DNA from: Actinomycetota bacterium
GTDB taxonomy: Bacteria > Actinomycetota > Nitriliruptoria > Nitriliruptorales > Nitriliruptoraceae
Length of the DNA stretch: 64,000 nucleotides
Direction: 5' to 3'
Assembly (NCBI GenBank): GCA_019347575.1
Contig: JAHWKY010000017.1
Coordinates: forward strand, 36,235 to 100,234
The notes below the pieces were generated by a model, which saw nothing but the letters and a program-made list of their open reading frames with translations, was not told where the DNA came from and made no database searches. Of the stretch, positions 19,965-28,820 are shown piece by piece. The position numbers and the translations under genes are program-made. Within the stretch, counting starts at the first letter, position 1. The number at the start of each line of letters is the position of its first letter.

Positions 19965-21167
19965 GTGTCGACGCTGACAGGTGCCCGGGTCGTCCTGGGG
20001 GTCAGCGGCGGCATCGCGGCCTACAAGGCGGCGATCCTCGCGCGCTTGTTCGTCAAGGCCGGCGCGACCGTCGACACCATCCTCACCCGCGGCGCGACCC
20101 ACTTCGTGGGTGCCGCGACGTTCGAGGGGATCACGGGGCGCCCCGTCCGCACCGAGGTGTGGGACGACGTCGACCAGGCGCCGCACGTTCACCTCGGCCA
20201 GGACGCCGATGTGATCGTGGTGATGCCGGCTACGGCGCACGTGATCGGCAAGCTCGCTCACGGCCTCGCGGATGACCTCCTCACGAACGTGGTTCTCGTC
20301 GCGCGTTGCCCCGTCGTCGTCGCACCGGCCATGCACACCGAGATGTGGGACCACCCCGCCACCCGAGCGAACGCGAAGACACTGCGCGAACGCGGGCTAG
20401 TGCTCGTCGGTCCGGCCGAGGGCGAGCTAATGGGCGGGGATGTCGGCGCCGGGAGGGTCGTCGAACCCGAGCACCTGTTAGAGGTCATCGTCACCGAGCT
20501 CGGACGCCGCTCCGACCTCGCTGGACGCCGGGTCGTGGTGACCGCCGGCGGAACGCGGGAACCGCTGGACCCGGTGAGGTTCCTGGGCAACCGCAGCAGC
20601 GGCAAGATGGGCTTCGCGATCGCGGCCGAGGCCGCCCGGCGAGGCGCCGAGGTCCACCTGGTCGCGGGCCCCACCCACCTCGCGACGCCATCCGGGGTCC
20701 AGCGTCACGACGTCGTGACGGCCGTCGAGATGCAGAAGGCGGTCATCGACCTCGCCCCCACCGCCGACGTCATCGTCAAAGCCGCCGCGGTCGCGGACTT
20801 CCGGCCCTCGGAGACGAGCGCGACGAAGCTGAAGAAGGACAGCGGCCCGCCAGCGCTCGAACTGGTCCGCAACCCCGACATCCTCGCCGAACTGGGGGCG
20901 GACCACGTGGCGGGCCGGCCACCGCTCCTGGTGGGCTTCGCCGCCGAGACCCACGACGTCGAGGCACACGCTCGCGCCAAGCTCGAACGCAAGAACGCGG
21001 ATCTGCTCGTCGTCAACGATGTCAGCCGCCGCGATGCCGGGTTCGAGGTGGACACAAACGAGGTGTTCGTCCTCGACCGCGACGGGGGTCGCCACGACCT
21101 CGCCCGCGCCTCGAAGTCCGCGGTCGCCGGCCAGCTCTGGGACCTCGTCGTCACACGCCTGGGTTAA
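19965..21167 (+). CDS. coaBC: Coenzyme A biosynthesis bifunctional protein CoaBC
   Basis: 400 aa. The N-terminal half is the FMN-dependent phosphopantothenoylcysteine decarboxylase (GVSGGIAAYKA, active-site His in APHVHLG, PAMHTEMWDHPAT). The C-terminal half is phosphopantothenate-cysteine ligase (TAGGTREPLDPVRFLGNRSSGK near 193-214 and Lys pair in TKLKKDSG near 288). The substrate-flap segment that reads ACGDIGPGRM in E. coli is MGGDVGAGRV here, so the catalytic Cys position is Gly; I recall mycobacterial CoaBC also lacks this Cys. GTG start seven bases after the rpoZ stop. Confidence 0.95.
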   Translation: MSTLTGARVVLGVSGGIAAYKAAILARLFVKAGATVDTILTRGATHFVGAATFEGITGRPVRTEVWDDVDQAPHVHLGQDADVIVVMPATAHVIGKLAHGLADDLLTNVVLVARCPVVVAPAMHTEMWDHPATRANAKTLRERGLVLVGPAEGELMGGDVGAGRVVEPEHLLEVIVTELGRRSDLAGRRVVVTAGGTREPLDPVRFLGNRSSGKMGFAIAAEAARRGAEVHLVAGPTHLATPSGVQRHDVVTAVEMQKAVIDLAPTADVIVKAAAVADFRPSETSATKLKKDSGPPALELVRNPDILAELGADHVAGRPPLLVGFAAETHDVEAHARAKLERKNADLLVVNDVSRRDAGFEVDTNEVFVLDRDGGRHDLARASKSAVAGQLWDLVVTRLG

Positions 21168-21170
21168 CCT
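21165..21170 (+). promoter_or_regulatory. Candidate -10 box of metK
   Basis: TAACCT (TANNNT) overlaps the coaBC stop and would start a transcript about 24 nt before the metK GTG. The leader is too short for any SAM riboswitch. Confidence 0.35.
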
Positions 21171-21200
21171 CCTCCTCCACGTCGCCCCCAGGAAGCTCAC

Positions 21201-22385
21201 GTGCCCCGTCGAACGCTGTTCACGTCCGAATCCGTCACCGAGGGCCACCCGGACAAGATGGCCGACCAGGTGTCGGATGCCGTGCTCGATGCCATCATCG
21301 CCGAGGACCCCCAAGCCAGGGTCGCCTGCGAGACGCTCGTGACGACCGGCCAGGTCATCGTCGTGGGCGAGATCACGACGGACACCTACGTCGACATCCC
21401 CAGCATCGTGCGCGAGACCGTCAAGGGCATCGGCTACGACCGGCCCGAGGCGGGCTTCGACGGCAACACGTGCGGGGTCAGCATCTCGATCGATCCACAG
21501 TCGCCGGACATCGCGATGGGCGTCGACAAGGCCCTCGAGGTCCGTATGGGCGGGGCTATCGACCCCTACGACGAGCTCGGGGCCGGCGACCAGGGGATGA
21601 TGTTCGGCTACGCCACCGACGAGACCGAAGCGCTCATGCCCCTGTCCATCCACCTCGCCCACCGCATCGCGGAGCGGCTCAGCGAGGTGCGCCGCAGCGG
21701 CGAGGTGCCCTACCTGCGCCCCGACGGCAAGACCCAGGTGACGGTCGTGTATGACGACGGCCAGCCGGTCGCCCTCGACACGGTCCTCGTCTCCACCCAG
21801 CATAAGGCCGAGATCGATCTCGAGTCCCTGCTGCGACCCGACATCGAGGAGCACGTGATCCGCCCGCTGTTGCCCGAGGATGTCGACGGCAGCGATCTGC
21901 GCATCCTCGTCAACCCCACCGGCAGGTTCGAGCTCGGCGGACCGGCGGCCGACGCGGGATTGACGGGGCGCAAGATCATCGTCGACACCTACGGCGGGGC
22001 AGCACGTCACGGCGGCGGCGCGTTCAGTGGCAAGGATCCCTCGAAGGTCGACCGCTCAGCGGCGTACGCAGCGCGGTGGGTGGCCAAGAACATCGTGGCT
22101 GCCGGCCTCGCATCCCGGGCCGAGATCCAGGTCGCGTACGCCATCGGCGTCGCCAACCCCGTGTCGATGATGGTGGACACGTTCGGGACCGAGCAGGCCG
22201 ACCCCGACGCGATCCTGAAGGCGGTGAAGGAGGTCTTCGACCTGCGCCCCGCTGCCATCATCGCTGCCCTCGACCTTCGGCGCCCGATCTTCAAGGCAAC
22301 CGCTGCCTACGGCCACTTCGGCCGCCCGGGCTTCCCGTGGGAGAACACCGACCGCGCGGACGCGTTGCGCTCCATCGTGGGCTGA
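21201..22385 (+). CDS. metK: S-adenosylmethionine synthase
   Basis: 394 aa, makes SAM from ATP and methionine. Signatures [12 protein letters not shown], the hexapeptide-containing [16 protein letters not shown] (near 131-146) and the phosphate loop [19 protein letters not shown] (near 271-289) are intact. GTG start at 21201. It feeds the methyltransferases in the window (RsmB, the SpoU protein). Order coaBC-metK-priA is standard. Confidence 0.97.
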   Translation: MPRRTLFTSESVTEGHPDKMADQVSDAVLDAIIAEDPQARVACETLVTTGQVIVVGEITTDTYVDIPSIVRETVKGIGYDRPEAGFDGNTCGVSISIDPQSPDIAMGVDKALEVRMGGAIDPYDELGAGDQGMMFGYATDETEALMPLSIHLAHRIAERLSEVRRSGEVPYLRPDGKTQVTVVYDDGQPVALDTVLVSTQHKAEIDLESLLRPDIEEHVIRPLLPEDVDGSDLRILVNPTGRFELGGPAADAGLTGRKIIVDTYGGAARHGGGAFSGKDPSKVDRSAAYAARWVAKNIVAAGLASRAEIQVAYAIGVANPVSMMVDTFGTEQADPDAILKAVKEVFDLRPAAIIAALDLRRPIFKATAAYGHFGRPGFPWENTDRADALRSIVG

Positions 22386-22394
22386 CGGCCCACC

Positions 22395-24248
22395 GTGCCC
22401 TACGGACGGGTCCTCGTCGAGGTCGAACCCGACCACCTCGACCGTCCGTTCGACTACGAGATCGCCGAGAGCACGCCCGTCGGGGCGCGTGTCGAGGTCA
22501 CCTTCGGAGGTCGTCGCACACGGGGGATCGTCACCGACATCAGCGCAACCACCGATGTCGAGCAGGTCCGCCCGGTACGCAAGGTCCTCGGTGAGCACAC
22601 CTGGCTGACCGCCGACGAGCTCGAGGTCGTGCGCTGGGCAGCCGACCGCTACGCGGCTCCCGCTGCCGATGTGATCCGCCACGCGCTACCCAACCGGGTG
22701 GTCGACGTCGAACGTCGTGCCGCGGCGCAGGGCTGGTACCCAGCCGCGCCCCGACCTCCCTACACGGGCGCTCGCCCCGACCCGAACTGGGGGGCCTACG
22801 GGGCGGGCGACCTCGCGGACGTCGCCGCACACGGCTCCGGCGCCTACTACCTGCGGCCACTGCCAAGCGAGGACCTGCCGACGCGGCTGGTCGAACTGGT
22901 CACCCACGTGCTCGCCCACGACCGCGACGTGCTGCTGGTCGTCCCCGGCCCGAGGTCGTCATCGGCTGACGCGGTCGCCGCCGTGGTCGGTGACCTGGCG
23001 GTGGACGTGCGGGGCGGGGCGAAGGAGCGCCGGACCTACCGCGCGTGGCTCGCCGCACGGACGGGTAAGGCGCGCGTCGTCATCGGCGAACGTGGCGTCG
23101 CGTTCTGGCCGCTGACGCGACTCGGACTGGCCATCGTGCTGGACGAGGCCAGTCCAGCGCTCAAGGAGCGCCGCTCGCCCTACCACAACGCTCGCGAGGT
23201 CGTGCTCGAGCGCGCGCGGCGAGTCGGCGCGGTGTGCCTCCTCGTTGGCTACCTCCCCAGCGCGTTGGCCTGGCGGCTCCTGGTCGATCGCCGCGTCACG
23301 CCGCTCGTCGCGCCCCGACGACGCGAGCGCGCCGCCGCGCCGACCGTGCACGTCGATACCCAACCCGGCACACGTCTGGGGCGGCGAGCTACCGAGGCGG
23401 TGCGACGAGCCACCCGCGAGGGTGAACTCGCGGTCGTCCTGTCGTCCCGACGAGGCGAGGGGCACGCGCTCGCGTGCAGCGCCTGTGGGTTGCGCCTGAC
23501 CTGCCGCATCTGCGAGGCGTCGGTACGGCGCGCCTCCCCAGGGACGTTCTGCCCCTCGTGCGGGGACCACAACCGCAGCCGACCGGTGTGCGAACGGTGT
23601 CAGGGTCAGCGCTTCGCGCCCCTCGCCGCAGGGGCCGAACGTCTCGGTGAGGAGCTGACACGTAGCTTCCCCGAGGTGTCTGTCGCGGTGCTCGAGGGCT
23701 ACGGACACGACGTTCCGCAGCCACCCGCGATCGTCGTGACCACGCGAGGTTCGGTAACGCTCGAGCGCCCCGCCGACGTCGGCGTGGTCGTCGTACCCCA
23801 CCTCGACGCCCTCGTTCGCCGTCCGGGTCTCGACGCCTCAGAGGATGCGCTGCGCCTCGCGCTGACCGCGGGAGCTTGGACCAACGAGGTCATCGTGCAG
23901 ACCGGCGAGCCCACCCATCCCGTGGTCCAGGCTCTGATCCGGTGGGATCCAGGTGGCTTCTGGAAGACCGAGGCCGCGACGCGCGCCGAGCTGCGCTTCC
24001 CTCCCGCGGCCTCGTCGGTGCGGATCGACACGGGTGAGGGTGGGACCACGACCGAACGCGAGCTGAGGCAGGCGCTGCCCAGTTCCGACGAGCTCCTCGG
24101 CCCACTGCCCGTTGATGGTCGCTCGGTGTGGCTGATCAAGACCGACGACCGCGTCACGACGGTCGCGGCGCTGCGACCGCTCCGGCATGCCTGGAGCCGC
24201 GCCAGTCGCGATGTCCGGATCGAGGTCGATCCCATCGAGGTCCCGTAA
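22395..24248 (+). CDS. priA: Primosomal protein N' (PriA-like), helicase motifs absent
   Basis: 617 aa, about 100 shorter than E. coli PriA. The N-terminal DNA-binding domain (FDYEIAE, GRRTRGIV) is present. The zinc region around residues 361-405 keeps eight Cys in CSACG, CRICE, CPSCGDH and CERCQ. No Walker A (GxTGSGKT) or DEAH box is visible in the helicase region. This matches the actinobacterial form, usually regarded as lacking helicase activity, which may act as a DNA-structure-binding loader in replication restart. GTG start nine bases after metK. Confidence 0.88.
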   Translation: MPYGRVLVEVEPDHLDRPFDYEIAESTPVGARVEVTFGGRRTRGIVTDISATTDVEQVRPVRKVLGEHTWLTADELEVVRWAADRYAAPAADVIRHALPNRVVDVERRAAAQGWYPAAPRPPYTGARPDPNWGAYGAGDLADVAAHGSGAYYLRPLPSEDLPTRLVELVTHVLAHDRDVLLVVPGPRSSSADAVAAVVGDLAVDVRGGAKERRTYRAWLAARTGKARVVIGERGVAFWPLTRLGLAIVLDEASPALKERRSPYHNAREVVLERARRVGAVCLLVGYLPSALAWRLLVDRRVTPLVAPRRRERAAAPTVHVDTQPGTRLGRRATEAVRRATREGELAVVLSSRRGEGHALACSACGLRLTCRICEASVRRASPGTFCPSCGDHNRSRPVCERCQGQRFAPLAAGAERLGEELTRSFPEVSVAVLEGYGHDVPQPPAIVVTTRGSVTLERPADVGVVVVPHLDALVRRPGLDASEDALRLALTAGAWTNEVIVQTGEPTHPVVQALIRWDPGGFWKTEAATRAELRFPPAASSVRIDTGEGGTTTERELRQALPSSDELLGPLPVDGRSVWLIKTDDRVTTVAALRPLRHAWSRASRDVRIEVDPIEVP

Positions 24249-24255
24249 GCTTCAG

Positions 24256-24315
24256 TACTCAAGTAGCGAAGCGGTAGTACAGCCGTCAGTACTCAAGTAG
24301 CGAAGCGGTAGTACG
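24256..24315 (+). repeat. Pair of 26-nt hairpin-ended elements before def (34-nt period)
   Basis: Two identical copies (24256-24281 and 24290-24315) separated by 8 nt; identity extends to 29 nt when flanking TCA is counted. Each starts GTACT and ends AGTAC, which pair, with a 16-nt interior containing GCGAAGC, a sequence known to form a very stable DNA mini-hairpin. The same element, reverse-complemented and slightly changed, occurs as a pair with the same 34-nt period before argG (47873-47932). It lies between the priA stop and the def start. Function unknown. Confidence 0.9.
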
Positions 24316-24342
24316 AACTGCCTTGCCGAACCCGGAGCCGCC

Positions 24343-24906
24343 GTGACCATCCTCGAGATCCGACTGTTCGGTGATCCCGTGCTGCGCCAGACCGCACGCG
24401 AGGTCACCGACTTCGACGAGCGCCTCCGCAAGCTCGAGTCGGACATGCTCGACACGATGCGCGACGCCCCCGGCGTCGGACTCGCCGCCCCGCAGGTCGG
24501 CGTGCTCAAGCGCGTGTTCGTGTGGGAGCTCGAGCAGGAGGAGGCCCCCGCCCTCGGCGGCGCGGCGGTGGTCAACCCCGTGCTCGAGGACGCGTCGGAC
24601 GACACCATCGTGAGCGACGAGGGCTGCCTCTCCTTCCCGGGGCTGTTCTACGAGGTCGAACGACCCCTCGTCGTGCGCATCCGTCACCGCGACGTCCACG
24701 GGGAGGAGCACGTGCGTGAGCTGTCGGACCTGCCGGCGCGGATCTGGCTGCACGAGATGGACCACCTGAACGGGATCCTGTTCATCGATCACCTCGCGGC
24801 CCACGACCGCAAGGAGGTGCTCAAGCACATGCGCGAGTACCGCCTCGAGCAGGGCCTGGATCTCGATCCTCCGGCTGGTGGGAACCTGCTGCTCGGCAGG
24901 CGGTGA
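24343..24906 (+). CDS. def: Peptide deformylase
   Basis: 187 aa, Fe/Zn metalloenzyme that removes the formyl group from nascent proteins. All three motifs are present: GVGLAAPQVG (motif 1), EGCLSFPG (motif 2, metal Cys) and HEMDHLNG (motif 3, two metal His and catalytic Glu). GTG start at 24343. It is paired with fmt, which adds the formyl group to initiator tRNA; the two overlap. Confidence 0.96.
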   Translation: MTILEIRLFGDPVLRQTAREVTDFDERLRKLESDMLDTMRDAPGVGLAAPQVGVLKRVFVWELEQEEAPALGGAAVVNPVLEDASDDTIVSDEGCLSFPGLFYEVERPLVVRIRHRDVHGEEHVRELSDLPARIWLHEMDHLNGILFIDHLAAHDRKEVLKHMREYRLEQGLDLDPPAGGNLLLGRR

Positions 24907-25823
24907 TGCGACTCGGGTTCTTCGGGACCCCCGACGTGGCGGTCCCCTCGCTGACCGCGCTGGCCGCGGACGACCGCTTCGAGCTGGGCGTCGTGGTCAC
25001 CAACCCTGACCGACCCCGCGGGCGCTCAAAGCGTGAGGTCGCGCCCCCGGTGAAGGAGGCCGCGATCGACCACGGCCTCGAGGTGTGGCAGCCGCACAAG
25101 CCGCGCGAGATCCAGGACGCGCTCGCGGCGCTGCGCCTCGACGCCTGCGCGGTCGTGGCCTACGGGTCCATCCTGCCTCGTTCGGTGCTCGACGCCGGCG
25201 GCCGCGGGTTCGTCAACCTGCACTTCTCGCTGCTTCCGAGGTGGCGTGGCGCGGCGCCCGTCCAGCACGCGCTGCGTCAGGGCGACGACGTCACCGGACT
25301 GACGACCTTCGTGCTCGACGAGGGCATGGACACGGGCCCGATCCTGCGACAGGAGCGGACCGACATCGGTAGCGACGAGACCGCCGGCGAGCTGCTCGAT
25401 CGTCTCGCCGTCGAGGGCGCCGCACTGCTCGCCGACAGCCTCCACGACTGGCTGAGCGGGGCGCTGACCCCGACGCCCCAACCCGACGAGGGCGCCACGA
25501 TCGCGCCTCGCATCCGTCCCGACGATTGCGTGATCGACTGGACCGGCGACGCGGCATCGATCGATCGGCTCGTACGTGCCTCGAACCCCGCCCCAGGTGC
25601 CCACACGAGCTTCGACGGCAGACGCCTCAAGGTGTGGCGGTCGCGGCCCGTCGCCGGTCCGACCGGTGACCCCGGCGAGGTTGTGGACCGGGACGACGAC
25701 GGCCCGATCGTTGCCACGGCCGGGGGCGCGCTCGTGCTGATCGAGGTACAGCCGGAGGGCAAGTCGCGGATGTCCGGCAGCGCCTTCGAGAACGGCTACC
25801 AGCCCACGTCGTTCGGGGCGTGA
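24906..25823 (+). CDS. fmt: Methionyl-tRNA formyltransferase
   Basis: 305 aa from ATG 24906, which shares its A with the def stop; GTG 24903 is a possible alternative. It formylates initiator Met-tRNA using 10-formyl-THF. FFGTPDVAVPSL opens the Rossmann domain, and the catalytic NLHFSLLPRWRGAAPVQHAL region holds the Asn-His pair, with Asp in DEGMDTGPIL. A C-terminal OB-like tRNA-binding domain follows from about residue 205. Overlaps rsmB by 4 bp. Confidence 0.96.
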   Translation: MRLGFFGTPDVAVPSLTALAADDRFELGVVVTNPDRPRGRSKREVAPPVKEAAIDHGLEVWQPHKPREIQDALAALRLDACAVVAYGSILPRSVLDAGGRGFVNLHFSLLPRWRGAAPVQHALRQGDDVTGLTTFVLDEGMDTGPILRQERTDIGSDETAGELLDRLAVEGAALLADSLHDWLSGALTPTPQPDEGATIAPRIRPDDCVIDWTGDAASIDRLVRASNPAPGAHTSFDGRRLKVWRSRPVAGPTGDPGEVVDRDDDGPIVATAGGALVLIEVQPEGKSRMSGSAFENGYQPTSFGA

Positions 25824-27076
25824 GCGGCCTGGCCGCGAGGCGAGCGGCGCTCACCGCGCTCCGGGCGGTCGAGGACGATGGGGCGTACTCCAACCTCGTC
25901 GTGCCCGATGCCGTCGGCGTCCTCCCCGAGGTGCGCGACCGCGCCTTCGCCAGCCACCTCGCCTACGACACGCTGCGGTGGCACGGGACGCTCGTGTGGG
26001 CGCTGGAGCTGGTCCTCGACCGGCCGCTCGACGCGGTGGAGGCGCCGCTGGCACGGGTTTTACGACTCGGCGCGCTCCAGCTGCTCCGTTCCGCGGTGCC
26101 GGCACACGCGGCGATCTCGACGTCGGTCGACCTCGCCCGGACCGCCGTCCCTAGGAGCCGGTCGGAGGGGGCGGCACGGTTCGCCAACGGGGTCCTGCGA
26201 GCCCTGGCGCGGACCGAGCTGTCGTACCCCGACGATCCTGCGGAGCGGCTCGCGCTCGAGACCGCCCACCCGGTGTGGCAGATCGCGGAGGTCCGTGACC
26301 AGCTCGGGGACGAGGCGGAGTCGGCTCTCCACGCCGACAACGATCCGCCCGGTCTCACGCTCCGCGCTCTGGGCGACCGGGACGGGCTCGTCACCGAGCT
26401 CCAGGCCCAGGGCCACGAAGCCGATGCCGGCACCTGGGCTCCGGAAGCGATCCGGGTCCCGGGTGCCGACCCGCGCGCACTGGCCGCCGTGTCCGAAGGA
26501 CGCGCCGTGCCCCAGGACGAGGCCTCGATGTTCGTCGTGCACTCGATGGGGGTACGTCCGGGGGACCGCACGCTGGATCTGTGCGCGGGTCCGGGAGGCA
26601 AGAGCACACACCTCGCCCAGCTCGGCGCCGACGTCGTCTCGATCGAGCTGCACCCCCACCGTGCCGAGCTCATCCGTTCCCTGGCCGAGCGTCTCGGCGT
26701 GCGGGTCGACGTGGTCCTCGGCGACGCCCGCGACGTGGACGTGGGTGACGGCTACGACCAGGTGCTGGTAGACGCCCCCTGCACCGATCTGGGCACGGGA
26801 CGTCGACGGCCCGAGGTGCGCTGGCGCCGTACCCCAACGGATGTCGCCGCGCTCTCCGAGCTGCAGCGCGAGCTGCTCCTCGCGGGAGCCTCACGGGTGG
26901 CGCCCGGTGGCCGGTTGACGTACTCGGTGTGCACGTGGACGGGCCCCGAGACCGATGGGGTCGTCGAGGTCATCGCCGACAGACCTGGCTGGACGCAGCG
27001 GTCACGCCGACAGCTGTGGCCACACCGAGACGCAACCGACGGGATGTTCGTCGCCTCCTTCCAGCGGGACGAGTGA
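25820..27076 (+). CDS. rsmB: 16S rRNA m5C967 methyltransferase
   Basis: 418 aa. A NusB-like RNA-binding domain (about 1-140) precedes the SAM-dependent methyltransferase. SAM motif DLCAGPGGKSTHL (about 253-265), the motif IV Cys in VDAPCTDLG and the motif VI catalytic Cys in YSVCTWTGPE are all present. It methylates C967 of 16S rRNA. GTG start overlaps the fmt stop. The fmt-rsmB-rpe order is widespread in Actinobacteria. Confidence 0.94.
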   Translation: MSGLAARRAALTALRAVEDDGAYSNLVVPDAVGVLPEVRDRAFASHLAYDTLRWHGTLVWALELVLDRPLDAVEAPLARVLRLGALQLLRSAVPAHAAISTSVDLARTAVPRSRSEGAARFANGVLRALARTELSYPDDPAERLALETAHPVWQIAEVRDQLGDEAESALHADNDPPGLTLRALGDRDGLVTELQAQGHEADAGTWAPEAIRVPGADPRALAAVSEGRAVPQDEASMFVVHSMGVRPGDRTLDLCAGPGGKSTHLAQLGADVVSIELHPHRAELIRSLAERLGVRVDVVLGDARDVDVGDGYDQVLVDAPCTDLGTGRRRPEVRWRRTPTDVAALSELQRELLLAGASRVAPGGRLTYSVCTWTGPETDGVVEVIADRPGWTQRSRRQLWPHRDATDGMFVASFQRDE

Positions 27077-27099
27077 GCGGTCGCGGAACCGCCGTTCGC

Positions 27100-27105
27100 T
27101 ACCCT
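27100..27105 (+). promoter_or_regulatory. Candidate -10 box of rpe
   Basis: TACCCT (TANNNT) would start a transcript near 27112, just ahead of the SD GGGAG and the TTG at 27130. This favours the TTG over the upstream GTG 27073 as the rpe start. Confidence 0.35.
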
Positions 27106-27129
27106 CTGCAGCAACACGGGAGCAGGTGC

Positions 27130-27819
27130 TTGGACGCGTCCTTCACGACCGATCTTCGGCTCGCGCCATCCATCCTCTCCGCCGACTTCGCCCGACTGGC
27201 CAGCGAGATCGAGGACGTCGCCGGGTCCTGCGACATGCTCCACGTCGACATCATGGATGGGCACTACGTCCCCAACCTCACGATCGGCCCGGATGTCGTC
27301 CGCTCCCTGCGGGCGGTGACCGACCTGCCCTTCGACACCCACCTGATGATCACCGACCCACGCACCTTCGGCCCGCAGTTCGTGAAGGCTGGCTCGACCT
27401 CAATCACCTTCCATCCCACCGAGGACGACGACCCCCGCGGACTCATCCAGCTGCTGCACGACCAGGGCGCCGAGGTCGGCATCGCGATCCGGCCCAGCGA
27501 GCCGCTCGAACGGTTCACCGACCTCCTGGGCGACATCGACCTGCTCCTGTGCATGACGGTCGAGCCGGGTTTCGGGGGGCAGGCGTTCATGCCCGAGGTC
27601 CTACCGAAGATCGAACTCGCCCGTTCTCTCCGCGAGGAGCAGGGTCACCACTACCGCATCGAGGTAGACGGGGGGATCGATCCCGACACCGCGCCGCGCA
27701 CCGTGTCGGCGGGGGCGGACACGCTCGTCGCTGGGTCTGCCATCTTCCGCAAGTCGGATCGCGCAGCCGCTGCGCGCGCGATCCTCGATGCGGCCGGCGC
27801 CGCGACGGCGGATCGATGA
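27130..27819 (+). CDS. rpe: Ribulose-phosphate 3-epimerase
   Basis: 229 aa from TTG 27130, which follows GGGAG by seven bases; GTG 27073, overlapping the rsmB stop, would add 19 residues unlike other Rpe proteins. TIM-barrel enzyme interconverting ribulose 5-P and xylulose 5-P. Catalytic residues: Asp in HVDIMDGHYVPN, His in DTHLMI, MTVEPGFGGQAF, and Asp in VDGGIDPDT. Ribulose 5-phosphate is also the substrate of RibB encoded 3 kb downstream. Confidence 0.93.
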   Translation: MDASFTTDLRLAPSILSADFARLASEIEDVAGSCDMLHVDIMDGHYVPNLTIGPDVVRSLRAVTDLPFDTHLMITDPRTFGPQFVKAGSTSITFHPTEDDDPRGLIQLLHDQGAEVGIAIRPSEPLERFTDLLGDIDLLLCMTVEPGFGGQAFMPEVLPKIELARSLREEQGHHYRIEVDGGIDPDTAPRTVSAGADTLVAGSAIFRKSDRAAAARAILDAAGAATADR

Positions 27820-28757
27820 TGACGCGCGTCCTCGTCGTCGACGACGAGGCGGACATCCGCACGTTCCTGCGTGTCACCCTCGAGCTCAGCGACTACGAGG
27901 TGCTCGAGGCGGTCGACGGTGTCGATGCCATCGAGCGAGCGCTGGCCGAGAAGCCCGACCTCATCGTGATGGACGTCATGATGCCTCGGCTCGACGGGGT
28001 CGACGCCTGCCGCCGGATGCGTGCAGATGCGCGGACCAGTGACATCCCCATCCTCATCGTGACCGCCAAGTCGATGGCCGGCGACAAGGTGGAGGGACTC
28101 GAGGCCGGCGCCGACGACTACATCAGCAAGCCGTTCGATCCCGACGAGCTGCTCGCGCGCGTCCAGGCGACCCTGCGTCGGGTCAACGACTCCCGCAGCG
28201 TCTCACCGTTGACCGGCCTGCCGGGTAACACGCGCATCCAGCACGAGATCACCCGCCGCGTCGAGAACGACGGGTCTTTCGCCCTGCTGTACGCCGACCT
28301 GAACGACTTCAAGGCCTTCAACGACAAGTACGGTTGGCTCCGCGGCGACGAGGTCATCGGCCACCTCGCGAAGGTCCTGACCACGGTCGCTGCCGGCCTC
28401 GAGGGTTCGTTCGTCGGTCACGTCGGCGGCGACGACATGATCCTGATCTGTCCCGAGACGGAGTACGAGGCCGTTGCCGACGACATCTGTCGTCGCTTCG
28501 ATGACGGAGCTGCGGCCTTCTACGACGAGAACGACCGCGCCCGCGGCTACATCGAGGTCGAGGACCGGCGGGGCGAGCTGCGCCGCTTCCCGATCGTGAC
28601 CGTCTCCATCGGTGTCGCCCACACGCGAGCGACGCCGTTCGAGCACCCCTCCTGGCCTGTGCACATCGCCACCGACATGAAGTCCTACGCCAAGCAGACG
28701 CGCACCGAGGCCTCCAACTGGGCCGCCGACAAGCGCGCGCGACCCCTGCCCCCCTGA
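27816..28757 (+). CDS. Response regulator with divergent GGDEF domain
   Basis: 313 aa from ATG 27816, in ATGA overlap with rpe (ATG 27819 is equally possible). Residues 1-125 are a receiver domain: acidic pair VVDDE (9-11), phospho-Asp in VMDVMMP (about 54) and Lys in ISKPFDP (about 107). The second half starts SPLTGLPGNTRI, like the DxLTxLPN entry of GGDEF domains, and contains YADLNDFKAFND and a signature VGHVGGDDMIL in place of GGDEF (about 203-207). Acidic metal ligands remain but the signature Glu is Asp and Phe is Met. Such GGDD forms may be weak cyclases or c-di-GMP/GTP sensors; activity cannot be read from sequence. No kinase is adjacent. Confidence 0.88.
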   Translation: MMTRVLVVDDEADIRTFLRVTLELSDYEVLEAVDGVDAIERALAEKPDLIVMDVMMPRLDGVDACRRMRADARTSDIPILIVTAKSMAGDKVEGLEAGADDYISKPFDPDELLARVQATLRRVNDSRSVSPLTGLPGNTRIQHEITRRVENDGSFALLYADLNDFKAFNDKYGWLRGDEVIGHLAKVLTTVAAGLEGSFVGHVGGDDMILICPETEYEAVADDICRRFDDGAAAFYDENDRARGYIEVEDRRGELRRFPIVTVSIGVAHTRATPFEHPSWPVHIATDMKSYAKQTRTEASNWAADKRARPLPP

Positions 28758-28785
28758 GCGGAAGGGTCCGGAGACGGGGCGCTGG

Positions 28786-28791
28786 TACCGT
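28786..28791 (+). promoter_or_regulatory. Candidate -10 box of ribD
   Basis: TACCGT (TANNNT) would begin a transcript near 28798, about 23 nt before the ribD GTG. The 63-bp gap is too short for an FMN riboswitch, and none of its conserved core is visible. Confidence 0.3.
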
Positions 28792-28820
28792 CGGGAACGA
28801 GACGAGAGCGAGATCGCCCC

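Noticed and set aside
21168..21200. SAM riboswitch before metK
   Set aside because: Gap of 33 bp is too short for any known SAM aptamer.
24253..24315. CRISPR array from the two direct repeats
   Set aside because: Only two copies with a 5-8 nt gap, no unique ~30-nt spacers and no cas genes; the same pair occurs before argG.
28758..28820. FMN riboswitch before ribD
   Set aside because: Only 63 bp and without the conserved FMN aptamer core.
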